A DNA stretch of 64,000 nt from positions 2,108,001 to 2,172,000 of the forward strand of contig CP069437.1 of NCBI GenBank assembly GCA_016888885.1, read 5' to 3'. A model generated the notes under the pieces. That model was given only the letters and a program-made list of their open reading frames with translations, was not told the origin of the DNA and did not search any database. Within the stretch, counting starts at the first letter, position 1. Every line of letters begins with the position of its first letter. A program made the position numbers and the translations under genes. The stretch is from Faucicola sp902506215 (lineage in GTDB: Bacteria > Pseudomonadota > Gammaproteobacteria > Pseudomonadales > Moraxellaceae). Of the stretch, positions 32,842 through 41,573 are shown piece after piece.

Positions 32842-33681
32842 ATGGCAACCACAACTTCTCTTAATATCGCCTTTATTGGTGGCGGTAATATGGCATCGGC
32901 GCTTATCGCAGGGCTATTAGCAAAAGGTCAGCCAACTAGCCTACTGCATGTGGTAGAAACCGATGCTAAGAAGTTAGCGGATTTTCAAGCCCAAGGGTTA
33001 AATACCTACAATGCGAGCAATATCGACGATACCAAACGCGCCATCGAAAAAGCCGATGTGGTCGTGCTCGCCGTCAAACCGCAGGTCATTAAAGATGTGT
33101 TACTGCCAGTCAAAGATAGCTGGGGCGAGCAAGTGGTTATTTCAATTGCCGCAGGGATTGGTACCGAGAGTTTAGCCGAATGGTTGGGGCCGCAAGTCAA
33201 GCTAGTGCGGGCGATGCCAAATACCCCTGCGATGATTCAAATGGGTGCCACAGGCTTGTACGCGACAGCAGCGGTCAGCGAGGCGCAGCAGCAACTTGCG
33301 CAGCAAGTGATGTCCGCGGCAGGACTGGTGTTATGGGTAGATGACGAAGACCTACTGCACGCCGTGACCGCTATCTCAGGGTCAGCGCCTGCGTATTTCT
33401 TTTATATGTTAGAGAACATGATTGCCACGGGTGAAAAATTGGGGCTGACCCAAACCCAAGCAACGGCTTTGGCAATGCAAACGGCACTCGGCTCAGCGCA
33501 AATGGCATTGACCAGTGATGATACGCCAGCTGAGCTGCGTCGTAAAGTGACCTCGCCCAATGGGACTACCCAAGCGGCAATTGAAGTGATGGATGCCAAA
33601 CAAATGCATCAAATTATTGCCGATGCCATGCTAGCGTGTGAGCAGCGCTCGCGTGAGATCAGCCAAGCGTTTGGCAAATAA
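32842..33681 (+). CDS. proC: pyrroline-5-carboxylate reductase
   Basis: Last enzyme of proline synthesis, NAD(P)H-dependent. Rossmann motif FIGGGNMASALIAGL (10-24), AVKPQV, RAMPNTPAMIQMGATG, and the C-terminal signature ELRRKVTSPNGTTQAAIEVM. 279 residues, normal length. AAAGGA ribosome-binding site before ATG 32842. yggT follows after 116 bases, a common pairing. Confidence 0.97.
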   Translation: MATTTSLNIAFIGGGNMASALIAGLLAKGQPTSLLHVVETDAKKLADFQAQGLNTYNASNIDDTKRAIEKADVVVLAVKPQVIKDVLLPVKDSWGEQVVISIAAGIGTESLAEWLGPQVKLVRAMPNTPAMIQMGATGLYATAAVSEAQQQLAQQVMSAAGLVLWVDDEDLLHAVTAISGSAPAYFFYMLENMIATGEKLGLTQTQATALAMQTALGSAQMALTSDDTPAELRRKVTSPNGTTQAAIEVMDAKQMHQIIADAMLACEQRSREISQAFGK

Positions 33682-33797
33682 CTCGACTTGGCTAAAACAT
33701 GGGCTACAACATTGGCTACAACAGCAAATTTTAATTGACTATGTTAACGGCTTATCATTAACAAGTCTGTAAGCAGCAACAAGGATAAAAACAGGGC

Positions 33798-34430
33798 ATG
33801 ACTAATCTTTTGGCAGGGTTGTTTGATATCGTCGTCGCGGCGGCGATGATACTGGTTTTCTTTCGATTTATGATTCAGTTTGCTGGCATTACGGCAAAAG
33901 ATGCGTTTGCCAAACCCATTTATCGTATGACACGCATTGTCGATGTTTTTGGACGTATTTTCCCAACCCTTGGTGATGGCAGAATCAATACCGCAAGTTT
34001 GGTGTTGCTGTTTTTGCTGCGGATGATTTTTATTTGGGGCGTGCTTGGCATGATGCGCATTGATAGTCAAAATATTGGGCTGTTTTATATGCCAGAGGTG
34101 AACTTAGCCATGATCGATTATCTATCGCGGCATTTTTCACCTGTCATGATGTTTTTTGTGGCGGCGGTGACCTTGCTGATTGATTTTTTAAGAATGTGTC
34201 AGTACATCATTATTGGCTCGTTTATCGGGGGCTGGGTGATGCTTTTTACCCAAAAAATGCCAGCGATTTTTGGACTCCTCACCTTGCTTAGTGAGCCAAT
34301 TATTCAGCCATTTCGCAAAGTATTACCTGCCACAGGTATGCTTGATTTGGCACCTATGCTGGGTTTTTTCTTGATTATTTTGCTAGAAACCTTGGTACAA
34401 ACCGTAGGCTTTTATTTATTAACCCTCTAG
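33798..34430 (+). CDS. yggT: YggT family membrane protein
   Basis: 210-residue protein with two copies of the YggT unit: membrane segments near 5-25 and 65-85 in the first half, and 115-140 and 185-208 in the second, each linked by an amphipathic stretch with KPIYRMTR or EPIIQPFRKVLP. These PxxxPxR-type segments are typical of the family. Function unclear; linked to ion homeostasis or division-site roles in other bacteria. Downstream of proC, convergent with cls. Confidence 0.9.
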   Translation: MTNLLAGLFDIVVAAAMILVFFRFMIQFAGITAKDAFAKPIYRMTRIVDVFGRIFPTLGDGRINTASLVLLFLLRMIFIWGVLGMMRIDSQNIGLFYMPEVNLAMIDYLSRHFSPVMMFFVAAVTLLIDFLRMCQYIIIGSFIGGWVMLFTQKMPAIFGLLTLLSEPIIQPFRKVLPATGMLDLAPMLGFFLIILLETLVQTVGFYLLTL

Positions 34431-34479
34431 TCTTTGTAACCCTATAGTCTTTGGCAAACGACGATTAAATGAGTAAGCT

Positions 34480-36117
34480 TTAAAGCAGTGGGCTAAACAG
34501 GCGAATAGCGTTGTCCAAGAATTTTGCCCCAAAGCTACGCTGCTGCCATCTATCGCGCTGTAATGGCTCACTTTGTCGCAGGTATTCATGCTGGCAAGTG
34601 AGTATTTGCTGGGTCATGGTACGATTATAAATCGCCATACTTACCTCCATATTCAGATAAAAACTGCGCATATCCATATTCACGGTACCAAACAAGCAAT
34701 AATCGTCATCCACGCACAAAATCTTGGCATGTAGCAAGCCTGGATTAAACAAATAAATCTGCACCCCTGCTGACAACAGCGGCTCAAAATAAGCCTGTGA
34801 AGCAAACTGTACCAACAGTGAATCTACTTTTTTGGGTACATTTAAAATCACCTTGACCCCACGCTTGGCAGCGGTAGTCATAGCAAGCAGCAGCGCATCA
34901 TCTGGCACAAAATAAGGCGTGGTAATAACCACTTGTTTTTTGGCGGCAAAAATTGCACACACCAAGGTTTCGTAGATGACATGCTCCGTTAATTCTGGCG
35001 CCGATGGAATCAGCTGCAAGCTGACTTGACTCACCGACGGGTAAGCTTGTAGGTCGCTTTGCAGCGGCAAAATTTTAAGCAGGGGCGGATTAGGGACACG
35101 CGTGTTAGCGTTTTGACCTGCCCCGCGAGCGTTAGCCTCGTGTTGTAATTTGCGATGATGCAGCTTTGAGGTGTCAATATACAGCGACTTGGTAAAGCGA
35201 TTAACGATTTTTTCAAGGTTTGAAAAATTGGCGTTGGTTTCTGCGCTGATATCCGTGGTCGTGACAAGTGCCATGGCTTTCACCGAATTGACGGTATCAT
35301 GACTTTCCACCCGTATCATGGCATCAATCCATTTGCCCACATGCGCGTCTTGTTTGAAAAAATCTGGGTCGATTAAATTAAAACTTCCCGTATAGCCATA
35401 GCAACTGTCAAAAATAGCCAGCTTACGATGGTTGCGGATATCAATACGTTTGACAATGGTTTTGAACAAGCCTACGGGCAACGACTCATGCACAAAGACA
35501 TCAGCGGCTTTGAGTTTTTTTACCCACGAACTGCGAAAAAACGCATGACTGCCAACGCTATCAGCGAGCAAATGCACGGATACGCCGCGCTGGGTAGCCG
35601 CCATCAAGGCTTCTAATAACTCAATCACCCGGCCTTGTGGCGACACAATATAAAACTCTAGCAAAATCATCGTGTTTGCCGCACGGATATCGGCCAATAA
35701 ACTGGCAAAAATATGGTCAGCGTCTGTTATCAGCGTCAGCGTATGATTGTCGTACACGCCAAGCCCAGTTTTTAATAGGGCGATATTGCTCAGTTGCCGT
35801 GCTTCGGTGTCTAAGTTTTCGGAAATTTGATTAAAATCAATCTGATGAGCATTGGCAAAGTCACGCAGTAATTTTTGCGCCATCAAACTGCGCTTACGGT
35901 ACTGGTGTCCAATATTAGTTTCACCAAATAACATATATCCGATGATGCCGACAACAGGCAGGGCAAATAATACCGCAATCCAAGCAATTGCTACGCTTTG
36001 GCGGCGCTGCTGTTGAATAACCCGCACAACTAGCCAAAGCGTAATGAGAAAATGGGCAATAACACCTAGCTGCCATAGCAACGTCTTGACAATCGACCAC
36101 TCCAATAATAATCCCAT
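34480..36117 (-). CDS. cls: cardiolipin synthase
   Basis: Phospholipase D-family enzyme that makes cardiolipin from two phosphatidylglycerols. Two N-terminal membrane segments, then two HKD motifs: HRKLAIFD near residue 225 and HAKILCVDDD near 462. 545 residues, slightly longer than the ~480 norm, with a variable insertion of about 40 residues near 325-365. The ATG lies one base after the thiD stop codon, so translation is likely coupled. Confidence 0.93.
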   Translation of the reverse strand: MGLLLEWSIVKTLLWQLGVIAHFLITLWLVVRVIQQQRRQSVAIAWIAVLFALPVVGIIGYMLFGETNIGHQYRKRSLMAQKLLRDFANAHQIDFNQISENLDTEARQLSNIALLKTGLGVYDNHTLTLITDADHIFASLLADIRAANTMILLEFYIVSPQGRVIELLEALMAATQRGVSVHLLADSVGSHAFFRSSWVKKLKAADVFVHESLPVGLFKTIVKRIDIRNHRKLAIFDSCYGYTGSFNLIDPDFFKQDAHVGKWIDAMIRVESHDTVNSVKAMALVTTTDISAETNANFSNLEKIVNRFTKSLYIDTSKLHHRKLQHEANARGAGQNANTRVPNPPLLKILPLQSDLQAYPSVSQVSLQLIPSAPELTEHVIYETLVCAIFAAKKQVVITTPYFVPDDALLLAMTTAAKRGVKVILNVPKKVDSLLVQFASQAYFEPLLSAGVQIYLFNPGLLHAKILCVDDDYCLFGTVNMDMRSFYLNMEVSMAIYNRTMTQQILTCQHEYLRQSEPLQRDRWQQRSFGAKFLDNAIRLFSPLL

Positions 36118-36118
36118 A

Positions 36119-36985
36119 CTAGCTTGCCTGACTTAGTATTGAGTTGTAATGAAAGCGCTTGGGAATTCTTTGACCATGAGGGTGGACAATGTCAGCGACT
36201 TTGAGCACGTGTTGTGTCCAAATATCTGCGCATTGTACCGCTGTCACAAGCTTATCACCCAGTGCCAAACGACCTGCGATATAACTTGCCAGACTACAGC
36301 CTGAGCCATGATATTCACTAGCCAGTCTTGGCAAAATCGCTTGGTATGCCAGTCGGCAGGTTTGGTTATCATTAACGTATAAATATTGCTCGATACCAGC
36401 GGCTTGGCTATCGTGAGACGTCTTGACTAGCACTGCTTTGGCACCTTGTTGACACAAATCTTTGGCGGCGGCATGTAGATTGTCGATGCCTGTCAAATCA
36501 CGCAGTTCAATGCTGTTAGGGGTCATTAGGGTCGCAAAAGGGGTTAGCTGGGCAAAGGCAGTCACCAAGGTGTCTTTGTCGCCTAACGCACCGCCACTGT
36601 TAGCCACCAGTACCGGGTCAAGCACATACGGCGTACCTGTTGCAATACTGCCATCGGTGAAAAGCTGCGCGAGCATTGCAATATTGTCAGTGGTGCCAAG
36701 CATCCCTGACTTGATGGCTTTGACAGGCAAATCATTAAGCACCGCCAGTGCTTGCGCTCTTACCAGCTCACTTGCGCATGCCTCAAACCCAAAAACTTGC
36801 TGTGAACTTTGAACGGTCACTGCGGTACAAGCAATCGCTGCATGACTCCCTGCTTGCCCAATCGACTCAATATCCGCTTGCAAGCCTGCGCCACCTGATG
36901 GATCTAACCCCGAAAAACACAATACAGTGGGGCGCAGTGTCATGCTAGGTAATAAAATAGGGGCAAGGGTAGCAGGGGTTGACAT
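36119..36985 (-). CDS. thiD: hydroxymethylpyrimidine/phosphomethylpyrimidine kinase
   Basis: Ribokinase-fold enzyme that phosphorylates HMP and HMP-phosphate for thiamine synthesis. Seen: LCFSGLDPSGGAGLQADIESI, VLDPVLVANSGG, LMTPNSIEL and the anion-hole motif YHGSGCSLAS. 288 residues. No TPP riboswitch is visible upstream; a 6-bp hairpin CAATCC/GGATTG at 37008-37026 lies in the leader. It overlaps closely with cls (TAG-T-ATG), an unusual partner. Confidence 0.94.
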   Translation of the reverse strand: MSTPATLAPILLPSMTLRPTVLCFSGLDPSGGAGLQADIESIGQAGSHAAIACTAVTVQSSQQVFGFEACASELVRAQALAVLNDLPVKAIKSGMLGTTDNIAMLAQLFTDGSIATGTPYVLDPVLVANSGGALGDKDTLVTAFAQLTPFATLMTPNSIELRDLTGIDNLHAAAKDLCQQGAKAVLVKTSHDSQAAGIEQYLYVNDNQTCRLAYQAILPRLASEYHGSGCSLASYIAGRLALGDKLVTAVQCADIWTQHVLKVADIVHPHGQRIPKRFHYNSILSQAS

Positions 36986-37163
36986 AAGATTTTCACAGGC
37001 TGGCTATCAATCCTCATAAAGGATTGGTTAAATGGTTTTTTTAATCATTATTTTCAAACAGATTATCACATAACGATTGGGTTGTATAGGTAGGCGTTAT
37101 AGCTAGGCACAGTACCACTGCCAAGGTGCTGCAATTATTCTCACATAATTTTTTTAAAAAGTC

Positions 37164-37191
37164 TTGCAAATTTGGATTGGTTTGTTATAAT
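37164..37191 (+). promoter_or_regulatory. promoter of tRNA-Ser
   Basis: TTGCAA (37164-37169), 16-base spacer, perfect TATAAT (37186-37191), about 80 bases before the tRNA. Confidence 0.65.
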
Positions 37192-37270
37192 GCCCACCCA
37201 CAATGCTTGAGGTTAATGGCGACATTGACTAAAATTATTGTACGGTGTGATAGATAAGTAAGAGCAATTC

Positions 37271-37360
37271 GGTGACGTGGGTGAGTGGCTGAAACCACAG
37301 CCCTGCTAAGGCTGCATACGGGAAACTGTATCGAGGGTTCGAATCCCTCCGTCACCGCCA
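37271..37360 (+). tRNA. tRNA-Ser(GCT)
   Basis: Acceptor GGTGACG pairs with CGTCACC, CCA is encoded at 37358-37360. Anticodon stem CAGCC/GGCTG, loop CTGCTAA, anticodon GCT at 37305-37307 reading AGC/AGU serine codons. A long variable arm and GGTTCGAATCC T-arm are as expected for class II tRNA-Ser. Confidence 0.96.
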
Positions 37361-37403
37361 TTTATTGAATCAAAATTAGTTTTTAAATTATTTAAAATAA
37401 AGT

Positions 37404-37432
37404 TTGACAAAATAAATATTCTAACTTAGAAT
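37404..37432 (+). promoter_or_regulatory. promoter of tRNA-Arg
   Basis: TTGACA (37404-37409), 17-base spacer, TAGAAT (37427-37432); near-consensus and 31 bases upstream of the tRNA. Confidence 0.8.
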
Positions 37433-37463
37433 AGCGCCCACTTCAAACGAAGACATTAGTTAA

Positions 37464-37540
37464 GCGCTTGTAGCTCAGTTGGATAGAGCATCAGGCTACG
37501 AACTTGAGGGTCGGGGGTTCGACTCCCTCCAAGCGCACCA
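37464..37540 (+). tRNA. tRNA-Arg(ACG)
   Basis: Acceptor GCGCTTG/CAAGCGC, encoded CCA at 37538-37540. Anticodon stem TCAGG/CTTGA, loop CTACGAA, anticodon ACG at 37498-37500, which after A-to-I editing reads CGU/CGC/CGA. T-arm GGGGGTTCGACTCCC. Confidence 0.96.
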
Positions 37541-37560
37541 CTAATTACTTTGTTAAAATT

Positions 37561-37594
37561 AATCGCCACTCTTTGAGTTCAGGCGATTTTTTTT
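37561..37594 (+). terminator. intrinsic terminator after tRNA-Arg
   Basis: AATCGCC (37561-37567) pairs with GGCGATT (37582-37588), followed by a run of T to 37594. Confidence 0.8.
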
Positions 37595-37691
37595 ATGCCT
37601 TATTTTTTTATGCCTCATATTACTCGGCGGGTTATTTTGCCGTTAGTCCTCCCTTGTTTTACAAATTTGCCTAAGGCATTTTTATCCCAGT

Positions 37692-37737
37692 TATGCGCTG
37701 ATGGGGCTCGAGTGTATGCGCTGATGGGGCTCGAGTG
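37692..37737 (+). repeat. perfect 23-bp tandem duplication
   Basis: Two identical adjacent 23-base units, 37692-37714 and 37715-37737, each containing GGGGCTCGAG. They lie 80-125 bases upstream of the RDD-family gene. Confidence 0.92.
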
Positions 37738-37816
37738 TGCGTTTGAGTCATAGCCTTTTGGTTGTATTTAGGCTACAATTTCGCTTAATTACTCCTATCA
37801 TTCGCCCGCTATACCT

Positions 37817-38464
37817 ATGCCTAAGACCAAAACCCCAATGTTAAAAACAGCTGAGACCAGCAGCCAGCCGCAATCTCTGCCATCAGCGCCATTGCCAGAA
37901 CAACAACCTGTGATGGCAAAAGCGGCTACTCGGCTGATTGCTATGCTGTATGATGGTATGTTGATTTTGGCGATGCTATTTTTTGTGCAGATGCTGCTGA
38001 TTGTATTGGGGACTAAACTGCTAGGTTTGGCAGGGACGGATATGAAGCAAGCGGCGACATTACCGCTATGGTATCGTAATATTGTGCAAATTCCCGCCTT
38101 TGTGATTATCTTGGTCGGGTTTTATGGGGTATTTTGGCGTAAGGCAGGGCAGACGCTTGGCATGCAGACTTGGCGGCTTAAAACCATGAACCGTGATGGC
38201 TCATTGCTAAGTTGGCGGCAATCAATGATGCGGATATTAGCCGCGTGTTTATTGCCGGTGGTCTGCGGGATCGTAGGCTATCTTATCCACCAGTCGGTAG
38301 GTGCGCTGTATTTTAGTATGTTTATTGGGCTATTGTTTAATTATTGGTTCGCATGGGTCAATAAGCAAGGCTTGGCGCTGCATGATTTGCTGTCAAACAC
38401 TGTGACCATGAAAATGCCAAAAATTAACCACGAAGGCTTGTTTGCTGGGTTTAGAAAGAAATAA
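37817..38464 (+). CDS. RDD family membrane protein
   Basis: 215 residues. Polar N-terminal tail of about 38 residues, then ATRLIAMLYDGMLILAMLFFVQMLLI with the family Arg and Asp (R-x-x-x-x-x-x-D form here) in the first membrane segment, second and third segments near 90-105 and 150-185, and QTLGMQTWRLKTMNRDG between them. RDD proteins are linked to ion or small-molecule transport without firm function. Its stop codon abuts the ispA stop codon of the opposite strand (38464/38465). Confidence 0.87.
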   Translation: MPKTKTPMLKTAETSSQPQSLPSAPLPEQQPVMAKAATRLIAMLYDGMLILAMLFFVQMLLIVLGTKLLGLAGTDMKQAATLPLWYRNIVQIPAFVIILVGFYGVFWRKAGQTLGMQTWRLKTMNRDGSLLSWRQSMMRILAACLLPVVCGIVGYLIHQSVGALYFSMFIGLLFNYWFAWVNKQGLALHDLLSNTVTMKMPKINHEGLFAGFRKK

Positions 38465-39370
38465 TCACTTGTCTCTAGTCCACAACCAGTCTGCCAAATC
38501 GAGCAAATAGTTATCATCGCCAAATTCAGCAATCACCGCATTTTTAGCAGTATCAAATAGGCTTTGCGCGTAGGTTTTGGCAGCTGCCACGCCCAGTAGT
38601 TTGACATAAGTGGATTTATCCAATTTTTCATCACTACCCGCAGGTTTGCCAAGCTGCTTGGTATCGGCAGTCACATCCAAAATATCATCTTGTACTTGGA
38701 AAGCAAGACCGATATTTTGCGCAAATACATTGAGCGCTTGTAGTTGGCTGTCAGTCGCTTTGGCACAAATCGCGCCCATTAACACAGATGCCTCAATCAA
38801 TGCGCCTGTTTTGTCACGGTGGATGGCTTCAAGCGCAGTTTGGCTAAGCTGTTGGTGCTCGCCATTTAAATCCAGCATTTGCCCCATGACCATACGCCGT
38901 GCGCGTGGCGCAAACGTGGCAGATAGTGGGGTAGCAAACTCACTGTTTTCACCAAAATACGTATGGGTCAGGGCTTCAAATGCCAAGGTCTGTAGCACGT
39001 CACCGGCAAGCATGGCAGCGGCTTCACCATAGGCGATATGGGTGGTAGGGCGACCTCGGCGCAGCGCATCATCATCCATACAAGGCAAGTCATCATGCAC
39101 CAGCGAATAGCCGTGCAGACACTCCACCGCCATCATGGCACGGCGCACGTCATTAGATAATTGATGGGATGGGTGGGCAAGACTATTATCGGTTTTTACC
39201 GTGGCAAAAGTTGCTGCAACCAGTAAAGGACGTACCCGTTTGCCGCCATTGGTCATCGCGTATAGGCTTGCTTCATGCAGCGGCGAGGGTAACTTGCAGG
39301 CTTGGAGGTAGGCTGTGATATCCGATTCTAGATGGTCAATGACTTGGCGCGAAAAAGCAGTAAATTCCAT
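38465..39370 (-). CDS. ispA: farnesyl diphosphate synthase
   Basis: Condenses DMAPP/IPP to farnesyl diphosphate for quinones and undecaprenyl carriers. First Asp-rich motif DDLPCMDDD and second motif QDDILD, with KTGALIEASV between. Start placed at ATG 39370 (MEFTAFSRQ, 301 residues); an in-frame extension to 39448 would run back through the terminator of the upstream gene and is unlikely. Length matches IspA. Confidence 0.94.
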   Translation of the reverse strand: MEFTAFSRQVIDHLESDITAYLQACKLPSPLHEASLYAMTNGGKRVRPLLVAATFATVKTDNSLAHPSHQLSNDVRRAMMAVECLHGYSLVHDDLPCMDDDALRRGRPTTHIAYGEAAAMLAGDVLQTLAFEALTHTYFGENSEFATPLSATFAPRARRMVMGQMLDLNGEHQQLSQTALEAIHRDKTGALIEASVLMGAICAKATDSQLQALNVFAQNIGLAFQVQDDILDVTADTKQLGKPAGSDEKLDKSTYVKLLGVAAAKTYAQSLFDTAKNAVIAEFGDDNYLLDLADWLWTRDK

Positions 39371-39405
39371 AATCAATTCTTTTGTATGTGTTAAAATTTT
39401 GAGCA

Positions 39406-39445
39406 ATAAAAAAGCTGCCCCCATTAAGGTTGAGCAGCCTTTTTG
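39406..39445 (-). terminator. intrinsic terminator of the acyl-CoA dehydrogenase gene
   Basis: In the gene sense, AAAAAGGCTGC and GCAGCTTTTTT flank a loop of about 15 bases and give a stem with one bulge, followed by the T run. Confidence 0.75.
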
Positions 39446-39471
39446 CAAAATGGCACAACAAGTTTAACCCA

Positions 39472-41292
39472 TTAGTCTAGGAAATTAAAGCTATCTAAGT
39501 CCAACGCCATTAACTCGCTTGGTGTCAACATGCTCTCTGAGTGACCTGAGGCGCGTGGCAATAGTTTTTCAAAATAAAACTCAGCGGTTTTGATTTTGGC
39601 TTCATAGAATTCTTTGGTTTCGCTGCCGCCATTTTTGAGTTTATCATACGCTACCGCTGCCATACGTGCCCAGTGATAGCCCATGATGACATAGCCTGAA
39701 TACATTAAGTAATCATCTGATGCTGCTGAGATGATTTCACGGTCTTTACGGGCTGTGAGCATGATACGTGTGGTGAGGGTATTCCACTCTGCACAGTATT
39801 TGGTCAATTCCCAAACGAATTTACGCATCCCTTTGTCTAGTGCGTATTCACTACACCATTTCATGATATTGGCGGTGTAATCCAGTAGCACTTTGCCTTT
39901 TGATTGGATTAACACTTTACGACCTAATAGGTCAAGCGCTTGTACGCCTGTGGTACCTTCATACAAGGTTGAGATACGCGCATCACGAGCGATTTGTTCC
40001 ATGCCCCATTCTTTGATATAGCCGTGACCGCCGTATATTTGCATACCATGTTTGGCACATTCAATGCTTAGTTCAGTTAAGAAGCCTTTGAGTATTGGGG
40101 TATAAAAACCCAATTTATCATCCCATTTGTGGAATTCAGCATCGTCACCGAGCATCGCTCCTTCAAACATTTTGTCAGCATAGCGTGATGCGTGATAAAT
40201 CATTGAGCGCGCCCCTTCTGAGAAGGCTTTTTGGGTGAGTAGCATGCGCGCAACATCGGCATGATAGATAATCGCATCAGCCACTTGGTTCGGCTCTTTG
40301 GTACCTGATAGGGTACGCATTGAGCGGCGTTCTTTGGCGTAGGGCAATGAGTTTTGGAAAGCCAATTCCATATGCGCTAAGCCTTCCACACCTGTACCTA
40401 GGCGGGCAGTGTTCATAAAGGTAAACATGGCTTTTAAGCCTTTATTCGGCTCACCGATTAAATAGCCAGTGGCATTATCAAAGTTGAGTACCGCAGTTGC
40501 TGATGCTTTGATACCCATTTTGTGCTCAATTGAGCCACAGTTAACGGGATTACGCTCACCAATGTCACCGTTTTCTGTGACCAAGAATTTTGGCACGATA
40601 AATAACGAAATACCCTTGGTACCTTCAGGCGCATCGGGTAGGCGTGCTAATACGATATGCACGATATTTTCCGTTAGGTCATGTTCACCGGCTGAAATAA
40701 AGATTTTGGTACCACTAATCTTATAAGTACCATCCTCTTGTGGGATGGCTTTGGTTTTAACTTGACCCAAGTCAGTACCACATTGTGGCTCAGTCAAACA
40801 CATGGTGCCCGACCAACGACCTTCTACCAAAGCTGGCATATAAGTGGCTTTTTGCTCAGGGGTACCGTATTGCATGATGGTGTTCATACAGCCCACCGAC
40901 AGCCCTGGATACATGGCAAATGCCCAGTTTGCCGTGCCCATCATTTCACTTTTGATGAGGTTGACTGACATTGGCATATTCAAGCCACCAAATTCTTCAG
41001 GAAACGGTATGGCTTGATACCCAGCTTCAACGAACATATCATAAGCTTCTTTAAAGCCTTTTGGCGTGGTGACAACACCTTTGTCAAAATGGCAACCTTC
41101 ATCGTCGCCTGATTGGTACAGTGGCATCAACACATTGCTACAATAATCCGCAAAACTCTCAAGCATCATATCCACGGTTTCAGGATCGGCATTTTCACCA
41201 GATTTTAAGGTTTTATAGTGTTCGGGGTAATTAAATACTTCATTGGTTAAAAAGCGAATATCACGCAGGGGGGCTTTATATGATAATGGCAT
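39472..41292 (-). CDS. acyl-CoA dehydrogenase (large, with C-terminal extension)
   Basis: FAD enzyme for the first step of beta-oxidation or a related dehydrogenation. 606 residues: N-terminal and middle domains with MCLTEPQCGTDLGQVKTKA (FAD-binding), C-terminal helical domain with the base glutamate in LYEGTTGVQALDLLGRKV, plus the extra ~100-residue C-terminal domain of the FadE/AidB/DmdC group. Sequence flavour is near the 3-methylmercaptopropionyl-CoA dehydrogenase group, but substrate cannot be assigned. It has its own terminator and is divergent from the ABC exporter. Confidence 0.9.
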   Translation of the reverse strand: MPLSYKAPLRDIRFLTNEVFNYPEHYKTLKSGENADPETVDMMLESFADYCSNVLMPLYQSGDDEGCHFDKGVVTTPKGFKEAYDMFVEAGYQAIPFPEEFGGLNMPMSVNLIKSEMMGTANWAFAMYPGLSVGCMNTIMQYGTPEQKATYMPALVEGRWSGTMCLTEPQCGTDLGQVKTKAIPQEDGTYKISGTKIFISAGEHDLTENIVHIVLARLPDAPEGTKGISLFIVPKFLVTENGDIGERNPVNCGSIEHKMGIKASATAVLNFDNATGYLIGEPNKGLKAMFTFMNTARLGTGVEGLAHMELAFQNSLPYAKERRSMRTLSGTKEPNQVADAIIYHADVARMLLTQKAFSEGARSMIYHASRYADKMFEGAMLGDDAEFHKWDDKLGFYTPILKGFLTELSIECAKHGMQIYGGHGYIKEWGMEQIARDARISTLYEGTTGVQALDLLGRKVLIQSKGKVLLDYTANIMKWCSEYALDKGMRKFVWELTKYCAEWNTLTTRIMLTARKDREIISAASDDYLMYSGYVIMGYHWARMAAVAYDKLKNGGSETKEFYEAKIKTAEFYFEKLLPRASGHSESMLTPSELMALDLDSFNFLD

Positions 41293-41573
41293 ACGCTGAA
41301 ATCCTTTTAATAGGCTATTAACTAAGATAGAAAATGAAAGGTAAAAATAAGTCCGCTCAGTATAAAGGTATTTGCCGCTAAAAGCTTCAAATCATAATAA
41401 ATATTCATAAATAATACTAATTATCATAAAATTATTTTATGATTTTGTGTGAAAAGTTTCGTATGGACAAGAATGCAACAATTACCAACTACCTAAAACT
41501 CACTCGTTTTATTTAAACTTTACCAAAGATATTAAACAACCAAACGTATTGAAAAATCATTTGTGAGTAACTC

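Noticed and set aside
36986..37160. Possible TPP riboswitch upstream of thiD
   Set aside because: No CUGAGA and no conserved THI-element core; only a 6-bp hairpin is visible.
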